Source of the DNA: Psychromonas aquimarina ATCC BAA-1526
Lineage (GTDB): Bacteria; Pseudomonadota; Gammaproteobacteria; Enterobacterales; Psychromonadaceae
Direction of reading: 5' to 3'
Assembly (NCBI RefSeq): GCF_000428725.1
Contig: NZ_AUAM01000010.1
Location: 1 to 64,000 of the forward strand
Length of the DNA: 64,000 nucleotides
Each line of letters starts with the position of its first letter. Position 1 is the first letter of the stretch. The position numbers and the translations under genes were made by a program. Of the stretch, positions 1-8,885 are shown in pieces. Under the pieces are notes generated by a model. The model saw only the letters and a program-made list of their open reading frames with translations, was not told the origin of the DNA and searched no databases.

Positions 1-245
1 TACATTTCATCTGGATTGGTTTGCAGGGCAATATCCAAAGAACCACAAACTTCTTTAATAGAACGATTACGCATCAAGCCCATCATAATAATGAGCCACA
101 TAGCTTGCTCTGCGGGTAAGCGACGTCGTCGAATGCTGGCTTTTTGAGTGCTAAATAATGCTTCTTCGATCCATTTAGCATCAATAGCGGTCAATACGTT
201 GTCATATGAATCTTTGTTTTCAAATGATTCATAAACTAATTCCAT
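1..245 (-). CDS. IS4-family transposase, N-terminal fragment (cut by window edge)
   Basis: About 81 residues are visible from ATG at 245. The protein reads toward the window edge and the frame is still open there. It contains an alanine/arginine stretch (residues about 35-46, IRRRRLPAEQAMWL) followed by a membrane-like helix and RNRSIKEVCGSLDIAL. This matches the known IS4 transposase N-terminal domain, which precedes the DDE catalytic domain. The catalytic domain is not in view, so activity cannot be judged. The frame also stays open upstream of 245, so a slightly earlier start is possible. Confidence 0.7.
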   Translation of the reverse strand, partial: MELVYESFENKDSYDNVLTAIDAKWIEEALFSTQKASIRRRRLPAEQAMWLIIMMGLMRNRSIKEVCGSLDIALQTNPDEM

Positions 246-340
246 TTCTTGATTAAACAAAAAAAATCCCCAACCTTAAATAAGATTGAGGATTATGATC
301 TATCTGCAAGATCGTTCAAGTTTTCTTAAACGATCGGCAT
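1..340 (-). mobile_element. IS4-family insertion sequence, one end only (continues past window start)
   Basis: The left edge carries the 5' part of an IS4-type transposase gene. It is followed at about 265-340 by a non-coding IS end with short inverted repeats (AATCCCCAAC facing GTTGAGGATT-like sequence, and GATCGTT facing AACGATC). The junction with host DNA is placed near 340, because there the neighbouring DUF1566 reading frame stops matching its own internal repeat. The other end and the target duplication lie outside the window. Confidence 0.7.
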
Positions 341-1288
341 TAAGTCTTCATAAGAGCCTGTATCAGCACTTTCACATGAAAACACAGCCTGATCCCAGTT
401 AACTGAATCACTGTCATTCTGCTGCCACATTAATCCGGTTGCACTGTCACTAATGGTCAGATCACCGTTATCCGTGAACTGATTAACACCATAATCTTCA
501 TTGGCGGTTACACAGCGTACATAATATTCCTTAAAATCGGCCGGGTAGCCTTTAATACGCCCGTCAATATAATTAACACCGAACATGGTGCTGTCTCCCT
601 GCATGGTAGTGCTGACATACAGGCTGGTAGTCGCATACTGGGCATCAATAATCCGGTCTCCCGCGTTTATGCCTTCAGTGCTGAAAATATCACCAAAAGC
701 CCAGTCAAATTCAGCTGCTAAAAAAGGCACCAGCGTTGAAGTATCTGAACCCTGATAATTACTTGCATCTTTACCGCTGAACAAAATCAGTGAATAAGCT
801 TCTTTTATATTCGGCAGACGCCAGTCCTCCCGCCCGGCCAGCGTTAAGTTATCACAATAACTCAGCGCTTCATGCTGATACAGCTTATCGCTGTAGTTGA
901 GCTCTCCGTCAGCATTAATATCACTGCTCTGCTGCCAGACAAGGCCGGTAACATTATCACTAACCGTTAAACCGTCTTCACTGACCGTATAATCAGGCTG
1001 ATTCCCCGCATAATCAGCATCATGTCCAGCTCCGCTGCAGCTGTTGCTCTGCCCCGATACTGAGTTGTAGCAGCTGCTCTGATTAGTATCCACAACAGCA
1101 TAGCTGTACCCGTCAACTGCTGTAGACACAGTATCGCTGCTGCTGACCGCAGCCTGCGAGTCATCACTAGTTGTAGAGCTGTCCGCACTGTCAGAACTGC
1201 CTCCGCAGGCACTTAAAAGAGCTGCCGATGCAAATATCAGTGCGCCGGCGGCTTTGTTTTTTGATCTCTTTGTGTTGAAAATATTCAT
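326..1288 (-). pseudogene. DUF1566 (Lcl C-terminal) lipoprotein, 3' end truncated by IS insertion
   Basis: The 320-residue product starts with a lipoprotein signal peptide: Lys/Arg start, hydrophobic stretch, then lipobox LLSAC with the lipidated Cys at about residue 28. A Ser/Asp-rich linker follows. Two DUF1566-type repeats come next. The first is complete (GLVWQQ, then EDWRLPNIKE). The second begins at GLMWQQ and breaks off after YED, exactly where WRLPN should follow, and ends in five unrelated residues (LMPIV) read from the IS end. The gene is therefore interrupted rather than naturally short. DUF1566 proteins are usually secreted or surface-exposed in marine gammaproteobacteria, and their function is not established. 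Confidence 0.75.
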
Positions 1289-1337
1289 AATATTTATTCC
1301 ATTAAATGTAGAATTCGTGATCTGTGGCTGAGCCGGC

Positions 1338-1787
1338 TTACGCTGTTATATCAATAATCGAATCAGAAGATGACAGTCCAAACTTTGACTGCACAGCTGC
1401 CAGTATTGAGTCTTTATCGGAATCACTTAATTGACTTGAATCGTATTCAGCAAGTATTTCCTCTAAATAGCTGAACATTTCAGCCTGCGGCATTTCACCA
1501 GCAGGAGGCTGCGGAGGCATAGGCCTGCTGTCTGCACCGGCCGTTTCACCAATACTCTGCGCATCAAAACCATTGTTTTTCATCAACTCGGCCAGCTCTT
1601 TACCCGGGCTGATACCTGCCTCTGCTAAACCTGCAGCAATAGTGACTGCATCATCTGTACTTAGCGCATCGGCATCGAAATTGGACAAAAGCTCTACGGC
1701 AGTTTCGCGCTGCTCAGCCGACATAGTGGGTTTATTTATCTGTATAGAAGGCTGCTGTAGTCCTCCTGAAATTGAGTTTATGCTCAT
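1338..1787 (-). CDS. Conserved hypothetical 149-residue protein, divergent from a two-component system
   Basis: I do not recognise the family. The start at 1787 (protein begins MSINSISGG) is preferred over an upstream ATG at 1823 because GAGGAAC lies just before it. The protein is acidic, Ala/Ser/Asp rich, has no signal peptide or membrane segment, and has a Pro-rich patch near its middle (MPPQPPAGEMPQ). Two helical Ser-Asp-Asp-Ala segments (about residues 42-58 and 118-140) loosely recall paired EF-hand-like helices, but no canonical DxDxDG loop is present. It lies about 200 bp upstream of, and divergent from, the response regulator gene, so it may be a regulatory target. That is inference from position only. 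Confidence 0.55.
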   Translation of the reverse strand: MSINSISGGLQQPSIQINKPTMSAEQRETAVELLSNFDADALSTDDAVTIAAGLAEAGISPGKELAELMKNNGFDAQSIGETAGADSRPMPPQPPAGEMPQAEMFSYLEEILAEYDSSQLSDSDKDSILAAVQSKFGLSSSDSIIDITA

Positions 1788-1987
1788 CTGTTCCTCACTT
1801 ATTTTCCATAAAATAACCGGCAAACTACATTAGAGGAGATTAGCAAAACCTTAGTGAAATCCAGGTGAACTACGCGACTTAAAATTTATTTTATTTTATT
1901 TTTTGACTGCCGCTGTATTTATAGGATTTAGCTGCCCTTGAGTTTTGTTGATAAATATATACTTAACTTAAACAGGGAAGGAAGATT

Positions 1988-2656
1988 ATGATTTTAGTTA
2001 TTGAAGATAACCGCTCGCTGGCGGCAAATATTATCGAGTATCTCGAAGCACACGGCTTTGAATGCGATTTTGCTCACCGCGGAGATCAAGGTTTTGCTCT
2101 GGCCCAGTCACACTCTTTTGATGCCGTTATACTTGATATCATGCTGCCCGGACTAGACGGTATGAGTGTCTGTAAAAAACTTCGCGAGCAGCAGAATGAC
2201 TGCCCTGTTCTAATGCTCACCGCCCGAGATACCCTGGAAGACAAGCTCGAAGGTTTTACTGCCGGTACCGACGATTATCTGGTAAAACCTTTTGCACTGT
2301 CTGAGCTGCTTGCCCGCCTGCAGGTCCTTATCCGCCGTTCCAAAGGCACCAGGACAATTCTCCAGGCTGCAGATTTAAAAATGGATCTGGCTCTTAGAGA
2401 AGTGTCCCGTGCCGGGCAGAGCCTTACTTTAAACCGCGCCGGCTGGAAAATCCTGGAGATCTTATTACGAGCAAGTCCGAAAGTAGTTACCCGCCGGGAA
2501 ATAGAGCAGCTTATCTGGCCGGATCAGGTCCCCGATTCAGACGTACTAAAATCACATATTTACCAGCTGCGCTTAGTGGTTGATAAACCCTTTGCCGTTC
2601 CGTTAATTCAAACGGTGCGCGGCGTTGGCCTGGTGCTTAAGAGTCAGACATTATGA
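1988..2656 (+). CDS. OmpR/PhoB-family response regulator
   Basis: The product has 222 residues. The receiver domain (1-115) carries the acidic pair E6/D7, phospho-acceptor D50 in the ILDIMLPG context, T78 and K100, all as expected for an active receiver. A winged-helix OmpR-type DNA-binding domain follows (about 125-220), with the recognition region in VLKSHIYQLR. The downstream kinase gene overlaps the stop by four bases (ATGA), which indicates translational coupling. A weak AGGGAAGGA Shine-Dalgarno precedes the ATG. The target regulon is unknown. The divergent gene at 1338-1787 is the nearest candidate. Confidence 0.93.
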   Translation: MILVIEDNRSLAANIIEYLEAHGFECDFAHRGDQGFALAQSHSFDAVILDIMLPGLDGMSVCKKLREQQNDCPVLMLTARDTLEDKLEGFTAGTDDYLVKPFALSELLARLQVLIRRSKGTRTILQAADLKMDLALREVSRAGQSLTLNRAGWKILEILLRASPKVVTRREIEQLIWPDQVPDSDVLKSHIYQLRLVVDKPFAVPLIQTVRGVGLVLKSQTL

Positions 2657-3960
2657 TTGAACATAAAAGCCGTCTGCGTCATCAGTTTAGAAAGCAGCTT
2701 TTTATCAGTATCGGTTTACTGGTTGTGGTTTTTTCTGCCCTGCTTTATAACCTTTATTTTATGGGTCATGCGAATGCAACACACCGCTCCATGATGATTT
2801 TAGCTGAACATTATTCCGCTCAACTCGAACTTCAGCCTGATTACCCTCTGCCGCAAAGCGGCGGTGTTGCAGCTTATATCGGCAGGCATAACCTGCCTCA
2901 AACTGTACAGGATTACTTTAAAGATCAGCCTGTAAATGATTATCAGATGAATATCTATCACGGGGATAAAAACTCTGCGGCCCGCTACTTTATGCTGGCT
3001 TTTCCGCTTAAAAACTCCAGGCACAAACTGCTTCTGGTATACAACGATAAGGCGTTAGCTGATTTAGCGATGCCGCCTAGAAAAGGCTGGATAATAAACC
3101 TGCCCGGAGCAATTGCATTAACGGCAGTACTGGCTATTTTCCTGGTTTTCTGGCTGGCACAGCGTTTAATTGCTAAGGTATTAAATCCCCTTTATCAGCT
3201 CAGCGAAATGGCTAATAATTTAGATGAAAATAACCCGGATCTTAAATTTCCAATAATGTCTGATAAAACTGAAATCGGCGATGTCGCCAACACATTGCGC
3301 AGTGCTCTGCAGCGGATTCATCAGTTTCATCTGCGCGAGAAAAAATTTCTACAGAATGCCAGCCACGAACTGCGCACACCTATTGCAGTTGTCGCCAGCT
3401 CATTAGAGATTATTGCGCTGCGCAGTTCACGAGGAAATCATCAGATAGAAGATCAGCTGCAGAATATCCGCCGTTCCAACCGCTCCATGGCAGAGCTTAG
3501 CGAGGCGATTCTTTTATCAGGGCGAGAGCAGCACAAAGCGGCACAAACTGAGCAGATCAATCTTTTTCAGACAGTTGAAACAGCGGCTGCCGATCTTAAT
3601 TATCTGCTTGAAGGGAAAACTGTCAGCGTTGAGCTGGCAGAACACAACAGCGTTGAACTTCAGTTAGCAATAACGCCCTGCCGCATCGTACTGAGTAATT
3701 TAATTAGAAATGCATTTGAACATACCGACAACGGTACAGTGCAGATCACAGTGCAGGCGGCTAAAGTCACCATTAAAGATACGGGCTGTGGTTTTGCCCA
3801 GGAAACGGCGGCTAAACTTCAGGAACGCGGCATCAGCGACGGTCAGGGATTCGGTCTCGGCCTGGATATTGTGCAGCAGATTGTTAAAAGTCAGCAGTGG
3901 AAGTTTTCTCTACAGGCAAACAGTGATGTCGGCACTACCGTGATTATTGATTTTGCTTAA
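2653..3960 (+). CDS. Sensor histidine kinase, partner of the OmpR-type regulator
   Basis: The product has 435 residues. It has TM1 at about 15-37, a periplasmic domain of roughly 105 residues, TM2 at about 146-170, then a HAMP linker. The DHp H-box is FLQNASHELRTP with phospho-acceptor H238. The ATPase domain has an N-box around N353, a G1 motif DTGCGF (376-381) and a G2 motif GFGLGL (399-404). All catalytic elements are present, so it should be an active inner-membrane kinase signalling to the regulator just upstream. No recognised ligand-binding fold is evident in the periplasmic part. A rho-independent terminator follows, closing a two-gene operon. Confidence 0.93.
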   Translation: MIEHKSRLRHQFRKQLFISIGLLVVVFSALLYNLYFMGHANATHRSMMILAEHYSAQLELQPDYPLPQSGGVAAYIGRHNLPQTVQDYFKDQPVNDYQMNIYHGDKNSAARYFMLAFPLKNSRHKLLLVYNDKALADLAMPPRKGWIINLPGAIALTAVLAIFLVFWLAQRLIAKVLNPLYQLSEMANNLDENNPDLKFPIMSDKTEIGDVANTLRSALQRIHQFHLREKKFLQNASHELRTPIAVVASSLEIIALRSSRGNHQIEDQLQNIRRSNRSMAELSEAILLSGREQHKAAQTEQINLFQTVETAAADLNYLLEGKTVSVELAEHNSVELQLAITPCRIVLSNLIRNAFEHTDNGTVQITVQAAKVTIKDTGCGFAQETAAKLQERGISDGQGFGLGLDIVQQIVKSQQWKFSLQANSDVGTTVIIDFA

Positions 3961-3965
3961 TAACT

Positions 3966-3992
3966 AGCTGCAGTTAAAACTGCGGCTTTTTT
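3966..3992 (+). terminator. Rho-independent terminator of the two-component operon
   Basis: A hairpin AGCTGCAGT / ACTGCGGCT with a 4-base loop is followed by a run of T, six bases after the kinase stop codon. Confidence 0.8.
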
Positions 3993-4167
3993 AGAAGGTT
4001 ACATTTCCAATCCCCCTTCTACCAGTGGTGATATTATTAATAGTTAAGCTGTCCACCGCCCCTTTCCGGTATAAGTATAAATACAGCCAGTCAATTCAAT
4101 ACATTGAATTACTTCTGATGCGGCATATATTTAATATAAAAATACCAGCAAAAATTTGGGCGGGCTA

Positions 4168-5515
4168 ATGGAAAACAGAAACATGCATATTACGCTTTAT
4201 GTTTTATTAGCCGTATTTGCCTGCATATCCGGTGTCTTAGCTTTTTTTCATTATGATATCAGCGAACAAGCACACTATGTAACCTCTGAGCAGTGTGAGC
4301 AGTGCCATAGAACCAGATACACTTCCTACTCTGCACCCCGTCATGTTCCGCCCGGTAACTGATTTAACTGATATTCAAGGTGACTTTAACTTAAAGACTG
4401 CAGCTGTTACCTTCAAAAAAGAGGATATTGAATTTATTATCGGTAATAAGTGGGAGCAGGTTTATGCTCGAATGATCGATAACGAGTATTATCCGCTGCC
4501 GGCTAAGTGGCTGATAACAACTCAAAAATGGGTTCCCTATAAAGCGGATAACTGGCGGGAAACACCTCTTTCCACGAACTGTAACGGCTGTCATACCACT
4601 GGATTTAATCCTGATACCTATGAGTTTTCTGAATACGGAATCGGCTGCGAAGCCTGTCACGGCCCTGCAGGTAAACATGTGATACAGCAGCGCCAGATAC
4701 AGCCGGGCAGCGTCTGCAGAGTGTGCCATACAGGTAAAGAAGCGTCTGCGGATAAAGAAATTATTGTCTCTGTTAATAATTCAGTTTGCGGACAATGCCA
4801 CAGTCGGGGTCAACAGAGTAATAAATCTGAGCACATGCAGACCAGTTTTAATTTCCCAGTAAAATATAAACCCGGCAACAGTCTTCCGACCGACTACCTG
4901 ATGTCTTCAAAACAAAATGATCATAAAGGTAAAAACTGGTGGGCAGTCGGCTTATCAAAAAACAGACATCAGGAGTTTGCCGATTTTTCTGTTTCCACAC
5001 ACAGTAAGTCTCTTAAACACCTAAAGGAAAAGTATACTGAAATTAGAGGAGAATTAACTGATCAGTGCCTTGAATGTCATTCATCTGATTATAAATTTTC
5101 AAAAGATGATGCAAAACTGACCCTGGCAACTGCAAAATATGGTATTTCCTGTGTGGTCTGCCATGAACCGCACGGATTAAGACGTCAGTTCAACTCCCAG
5201 AATATTGATGCTGAACACTGTGGTTTATGTCATGTCGACAGCTTTTCAAACAAGGCGGCTGAAACCGGAAAAGCGCATTATCCATGCCCGCCAAGCGCGG
5301 CTTCATGTGCAGACTGCCACATGCCTTATATTATAAAATCCGGAGGTGCGTACCCTATCCGCAGTCATGCCTTTAAAATAGTGCCCCCCATTGCCTCAGA
5401 GACATTCAAAATGCCTAACTCATGTCAGAACGGAGGCTGCCATGCAGATAAAAGCTTAGACTGGGCTAAAGAAGCTTTTGCGAAACACTATCCGGAATAC
5501 AGCGGCAATGAATAA
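4168..5515 (+). pseudogene. Membrane-anchored multihaem cytochrome c (about 10 haem sites), frameshifted
   Basis: Two overlapping frames give one protein. The N-terminal part (start 4168, after GGGCGGG) has a signal-anchor helix and haem motif CEQCH. It continues in the next frame with CNGCH, CEACH, CRVCH, CGQCH, CLECH, CVVCH, CGLCH and CADCH, plus an atypical CX4CH near the C-terminus. The frame must change between about 4325 and 4350, where SYSAP in frame one gives way to MFRPVTDLTDIQGDF in frame two. The layout (first haem, then GDFN, then a second haem cluster with CEACHGP) matches periplasmic multihaem electron-transfer cytochromes anchored to the inner membrane. The shift may be a real mutation or a sequencing error. 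The last bases overlap the diguanylate cyclase start, so the two are coupled. Confidence 0.8.
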
Positions 5516-7589
5516 TTTCCACAGCGTAAGTCAAAGTGATAAAAAGATACCTTTTACACAGAAGATTGGTTACAAACTGACGGCAAGTTTTCTTATCGCA
5601 ATGCTGTTTGTCCTTTCCATCGGCCTGTTTTTCAACCTGAAAATGGTACAGAAAAACTACTCGCTGCTCACATATTCGCAGTTTCAGGGGATTCTGGATG
5701 CACATGAATTTGCCATTGAACGATTTTTGGTCGGACCGGAGACTTGGTCTGAGCACTTAGCGAATGAACACGAACTTAGAAAAATATTTTCCGAAACTCA
5801 ATTGTCTTTAGAGAATATTAAAACCTTATTGAACAAACATGAGATTGTTTTTTTTGCAGATATGTTTGTTAATTTTATTGATAAAAACGGCAGAGTAATT
5901 TACTGCTCAGATAACTGTGATTACCTGGGACATTCTCTTTTAGGCGTTGATCTTATACGCCGGGTAACAGACTCCTCAGCTACTGAAAGTGCCATCGTCT
6001 CATACAATGACAGGTTTGCTTTTTATTCTGTCAGCCCCGTTTTTACAGACAACTCACGCAGCAGAAATACTGGTTATGTTATTGTCGGCAAGACAATTGA
6101 TGACAACTATATGGCAGATATTCAGATTAACAATGATGTCCAGATAGCAATTGTTCGTGACCGGGCAGTTATGGCCTCCACCATAAAAATCGATAATAAT
6201 CCGCTGATCGATATCCCCCTGCCCTACATCGAATATTTACGGCTGTTAAAGCAGCACGGTCAGATTATTGAAATTGAATTCTTAAAACAGAAATACTTTG
6301 TAACCGCTAGAAATATTAAGCGCATGAGCAGCGACATCTCAGGCTCTATTCTGCTGTTAAAGCCGCGCAGAGAGCTCGAAGAAATTGAATCTACATTGTT
6401 TACTAAATATATATACCTCTGCCTGTTTTCTTTCGTGATCATAATAATAACAGGTACAGCGATTACCAGACGCCTGCTGTCCCCGGTGCTCAGTCTAACC
6501 AATGCCTCCATTGAAACCGCCGGCGGTAAACACGGCATAAGAGCAGAGATCATGAGCAATGATGAATTCGGTCTACTGGCAGCTAACTTTAATGCAATGC
6601 TGATTACAATAGAGGAGCAGCACCACTATATTCAAAATCAAAATGAATCATTAGAAGAGCGTGTAGAAAGAAGAACCCGAGACTTAAACAGGGCAATGAA
6701 TGATTTAAAAAAATTGACCGTAGCGGTCGAAAAAAGTCCCGTTGGTATCATTATTACCAACGCGCGCAGAGTAATAGAGTATGTCAATCCGATGTTTACC
6801 CAGTTATCGGGTTATTCTAAAGAGCAGGCCGTCGGCCGGACTCCAAGACTGTTAAAATCTGAACATACATCTGAAGAGGAACTTCAGCAGCTTTGGAAGC
6901 AGGTATCATCCGGCAGCTGCTGGCGGGGAGATTTGTATAATAAAACCAAAAGCGGCCGGCTGTGCTGGCATCGAGTTTTAATTACGCCCGTTAAGAATGA
7001 AACAGGCCGGGTAACTCATTATTTAGGATCACTGGAAGATATTACCAGCATAAAAGAGCAGGAGGATAAGTTAATCCAGCAGGCTACATTTGATACCTTA
7101 ACCGGTTTACCTAACCGCTTTTTAGCACAAAACAGACTCAATCAGACACTTTCCGCTATACAGAGAAATAATAATAAAGGGGCGCTGCTTTTTATTGATC
7201 TGGATAACTTTAAAGAAGTTAACGACACACTGGGCCATCATGCCGGAGACGAACTTCTTAAGAGCGTTGCAAAGCATATGACTAAGGTGGTAAGAAATGA
7301 GGATACTGTTGCACGTCTTGGCGGTGATGAATTTCTGATTATAATAGGTGAGATCAAAAACCGCTCCGATGTAGAGTATGTGGCTGAAAAAATAATAACA
7401 TTAATTGCCCGAGAATTTGTGATTGATAATACTCCGGTATTTGTTTCTGCAAGCATCGGTATCAGCATTTTTCCCGGTGACGGTACTCGCTCTGAAAGTC
7501 TGATGAAAAAAGCCGACTCAGCCATGTATATGGCAAAAAAACAGGGTAAAAACTGCTTCTGTTTTTTCTCCCCCCCTTCTGAGCAGTAA
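5508..7589 (+). CDS. Membrane sensor diguanylate cyclase (periplasmic sensor-HAMP-PAS-GGDEF)
   Basis: The 693 residues are counted from ATG 5508, which overlaps the cytochrome stop by eight bases (ATGAATAA). An upstream in-frame start at 5478 would overlap more and lacks support. TM1 is at about 20-40, followed by a periplasmic domain of about 260 residues, TM2 at about 302-322, HAMP, a short coiled coil, PAS (about 405-520) and a GGDEF domain. The active site GGDEF is at 605-609. The product-inhibition I-site RNED sits five residues before it, so the enzyme should make c-di-GMP and be feedback inhibited. No EAL domain is present. Coupling to a multihaem cytochrome suggests it reports on respiratory electron flow or electron-acceptor availability (inference). 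Confidence 0.92.
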   Translation: MNNFHSVSQSDKKIPFTQKIGYKLTASFLIAMLFVLSIGLFFNLKMVQKNYSLLTYSQFQGILDAHEFAIERFLVGPETWSEHLANEHELRKIFSETQLSLENIKTLLNKHEIVFFADMFVNFIDKNGRVIYCSDNCDYLGHSLLGVDLIRRVTDSSATESAIVSYNDRFAFYSVSPVFTDNSRSRNTGYVIVGKTIDDNYMADIQINNDVQIAIVRDRAVMASTIKIDNNPLIDIPLPYIEYLRLLKQHGQIIEIEFLKQKYFVTARNIKRMSSDISGSILLLKPRRELEEIESTLFTKYIYLCLFSFVIIIITGTAITRRLLSPVLSLTNASIETAGGKHGIRAEIMSNDEFGLLAANFNAMLITIEEQHHYIQNQNESLEERVERRTRDLNRAMNDLKKLTVAVEKSPVGIIITNARRVIEYVNPMFTQLSGYSKEQAVGRTPRLLKSEHTSEEELQQLWKQVSSGSCWRGDLYNKTKSGRLCWHRVLITPVKNETGRVTHYLGSLEDITSIKEQEDKLIQQATFDTLTGLPNRFLAQNRLNQTLSAIQRNNNKGALLFIDLDNFKEVNDTLGHHAGDELLKSVAKHMTKVVRNEDTVARLGGDEFLIIIGEIKNRSDVEYVAEKIITLIAREFVIDNTPVFVSASIGISIFPGDGTRSESLMKKADSAMYMAKKQGKNCFCFFSPPSEQ

Positions 7590-7766
7590 TAATCCGCAAC
7601 AGAGCTTTAATGACTTGAAATCAGCGTCATGCAGCTGTCATGTGTTGCTGCTCATAAATAAGCAGGCCTGATTTTGTACTTAATCTGCGTTATGATTGTC
7701 TGAATAACAGTTATTAAAGCTCCGAATTATTCTTAAAACTCAATTATCTATACAAACGGATGTGAC

Positions 7767-8825
7767 ATGAAACTCCTAGAAACAACACTTAGCCAGATCA
7801 CTCCCAGCTCCAGCGAGTGGCGTGAAAAAGCAACACAACGTATTGAAACTCTAATTATGCCTCACTGGGCATTAGGGCGCAGTTTAGATCTTGCCGTTGA
7901 TATAGCAGCTATTACCCGTTCAATCACCCCGGATATAAGCAGGCGGGCGTGCATTGTTATGGGCGCAGACCACGGTATTGCAGTTGAAGGAGTAACCCCC
8001 TGCCCGCAGGAGGTTACACCTCTTATGATGGCGGCTTTCACTAAAGGCGGGGCAGCCATCAATGTACTGGCAGACCATATCGGCGCTGAAATGGTTATTG
8101 TTGATGTCGGTGTAAAAGGCGATCTGTCTGAGCTTTACAATGAAGGTACAATTATTGACTATTCGATAGCTCAAGGCACTGCAAACTTTGCCGAAGGGCC
8201 GGCAATGAGCCGCGAACAGGCCGTCGCTTCAATCGAAGCCGGTATTGAAGTGGTAAACAGTATCAAAGATAAATTTGATCTTTTTGTTCTAGGTGAAATG
8301 GGCATAGGTAACACCACAGCCAGCAGTGCAATTGTTTCTGTACTCTGTGATTTATCAGCTGATATAGTCACCGGCTGCGGAGCCGGTCTGGATGAGCCGG
8401 GCAGGCAGCGCAAAGCAGAAGTTATCAGCGCAGCCCTTGCACTTCACCAGCCGGATCAAAACGACGCAGTGGATATTTTAACCAAGGTCGGCGGTTTTGA
8501 AATCGGCGCAATGGCCGGTGTTATGCTGGCGGCCGCCGCCCTGCAGAAACCTGTGATGATGGACGGCTTTATCTGCACAGCAGCCGCACTTATTGCCCAG
8601 TCGCTTAATCCGGATGTAGTAGATACTCTGATTGCCGGACACAGCAGTGTAGAGCGGGGTCATATTGCGGCATTAGATAAGCTGGGCAGAAAACCGATTC
8701 TTAATCTGGAACTAAGGTTAGGTGAAGGTTCCGGTGCGGCTATGGCACTGCCAGTTGTTGATGCCGGTGTAAAAGTGATGAAAGAGATGGCCACTTTTGC
8801 CGATTTAGGTATTTCACTTAGCTGA
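7767..8825 (+). CDS. cobT: Nicotinate-nucleotide--dimethylbenzimidazole phosphoribosyltransferase
   Basis: The 352-residue length is typical of CobT. It transfers phosphoribose from nicotinate mononucleotide to dimethylbenzimidazole when the lower ligand of cobalamin is assembled, in the cytosol. Family motifs are present: GADHGIAVEGVTPCP (66-80), GEMGIGNTT (176-184), and RLGEGSGAA, whose Glu (E320) corresponds to the catalytic base. No other cobalamin genes are adjacent, and I see no cobalamin riboswitch in the 177 bp upstream, so it is probably used in salvage. A strong terminator shared with the convergent peptidase gene follows. Confidence 0.95.
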   Translation: MKLLETTLSQITPSSSEWREKATQRIETLIMPHWALGRSLDLAVDIAAITRSITPDISRRACIVMGADHGIAVEGVTPCPQEVTPLMMAAFTKGGAAINVLADHIGAEMVIVDVGVKGDLSELYNEGTIIDYSIAQGTANFAEGPAMSREQAVASIEAGIEVVNSIKDKFDLFVLGEMGIGNTTASSAIVSVLCDLSADIVTGCGAGLDEPGRQRKAEVISAALALHQPDQNDAVDILTKVGGFEIGAMAGVMLAAAALQKPVMMDGFICTAAALIAQSLNPDVVDTLIAGHSSVERGHIAALDKLGRKPILNLELRLGEGSGAAMALPVVDAGVKVMKEMATFADLGISLS

Positions 8826-8844
8826 TAATTCTCAAGTTCAACTT

Positions 8845-8873
8845 AAAAAGACAGGTTATTCACCTGTCTTTTT
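8845..8873. terminator. Bidirectional terminator between cobT and the M14 peptidase gene
   Basis: A perfect 12-bp stem AAAAAGACAGGT / ACCTGTCTTTTT with a 5-base loop has A-tract and T-tract flanks, so it can serve both converging transcripts. Confidence 0.9.
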
Positions 8874-8885
8874 AGCTCAGCACTT

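Noticed and set aside
7590-7766. Cobalamin riboswitch before cobT
   Set aside because: No B12-box-like sequence or suitable folded length was seen in the 177-bp spacer.
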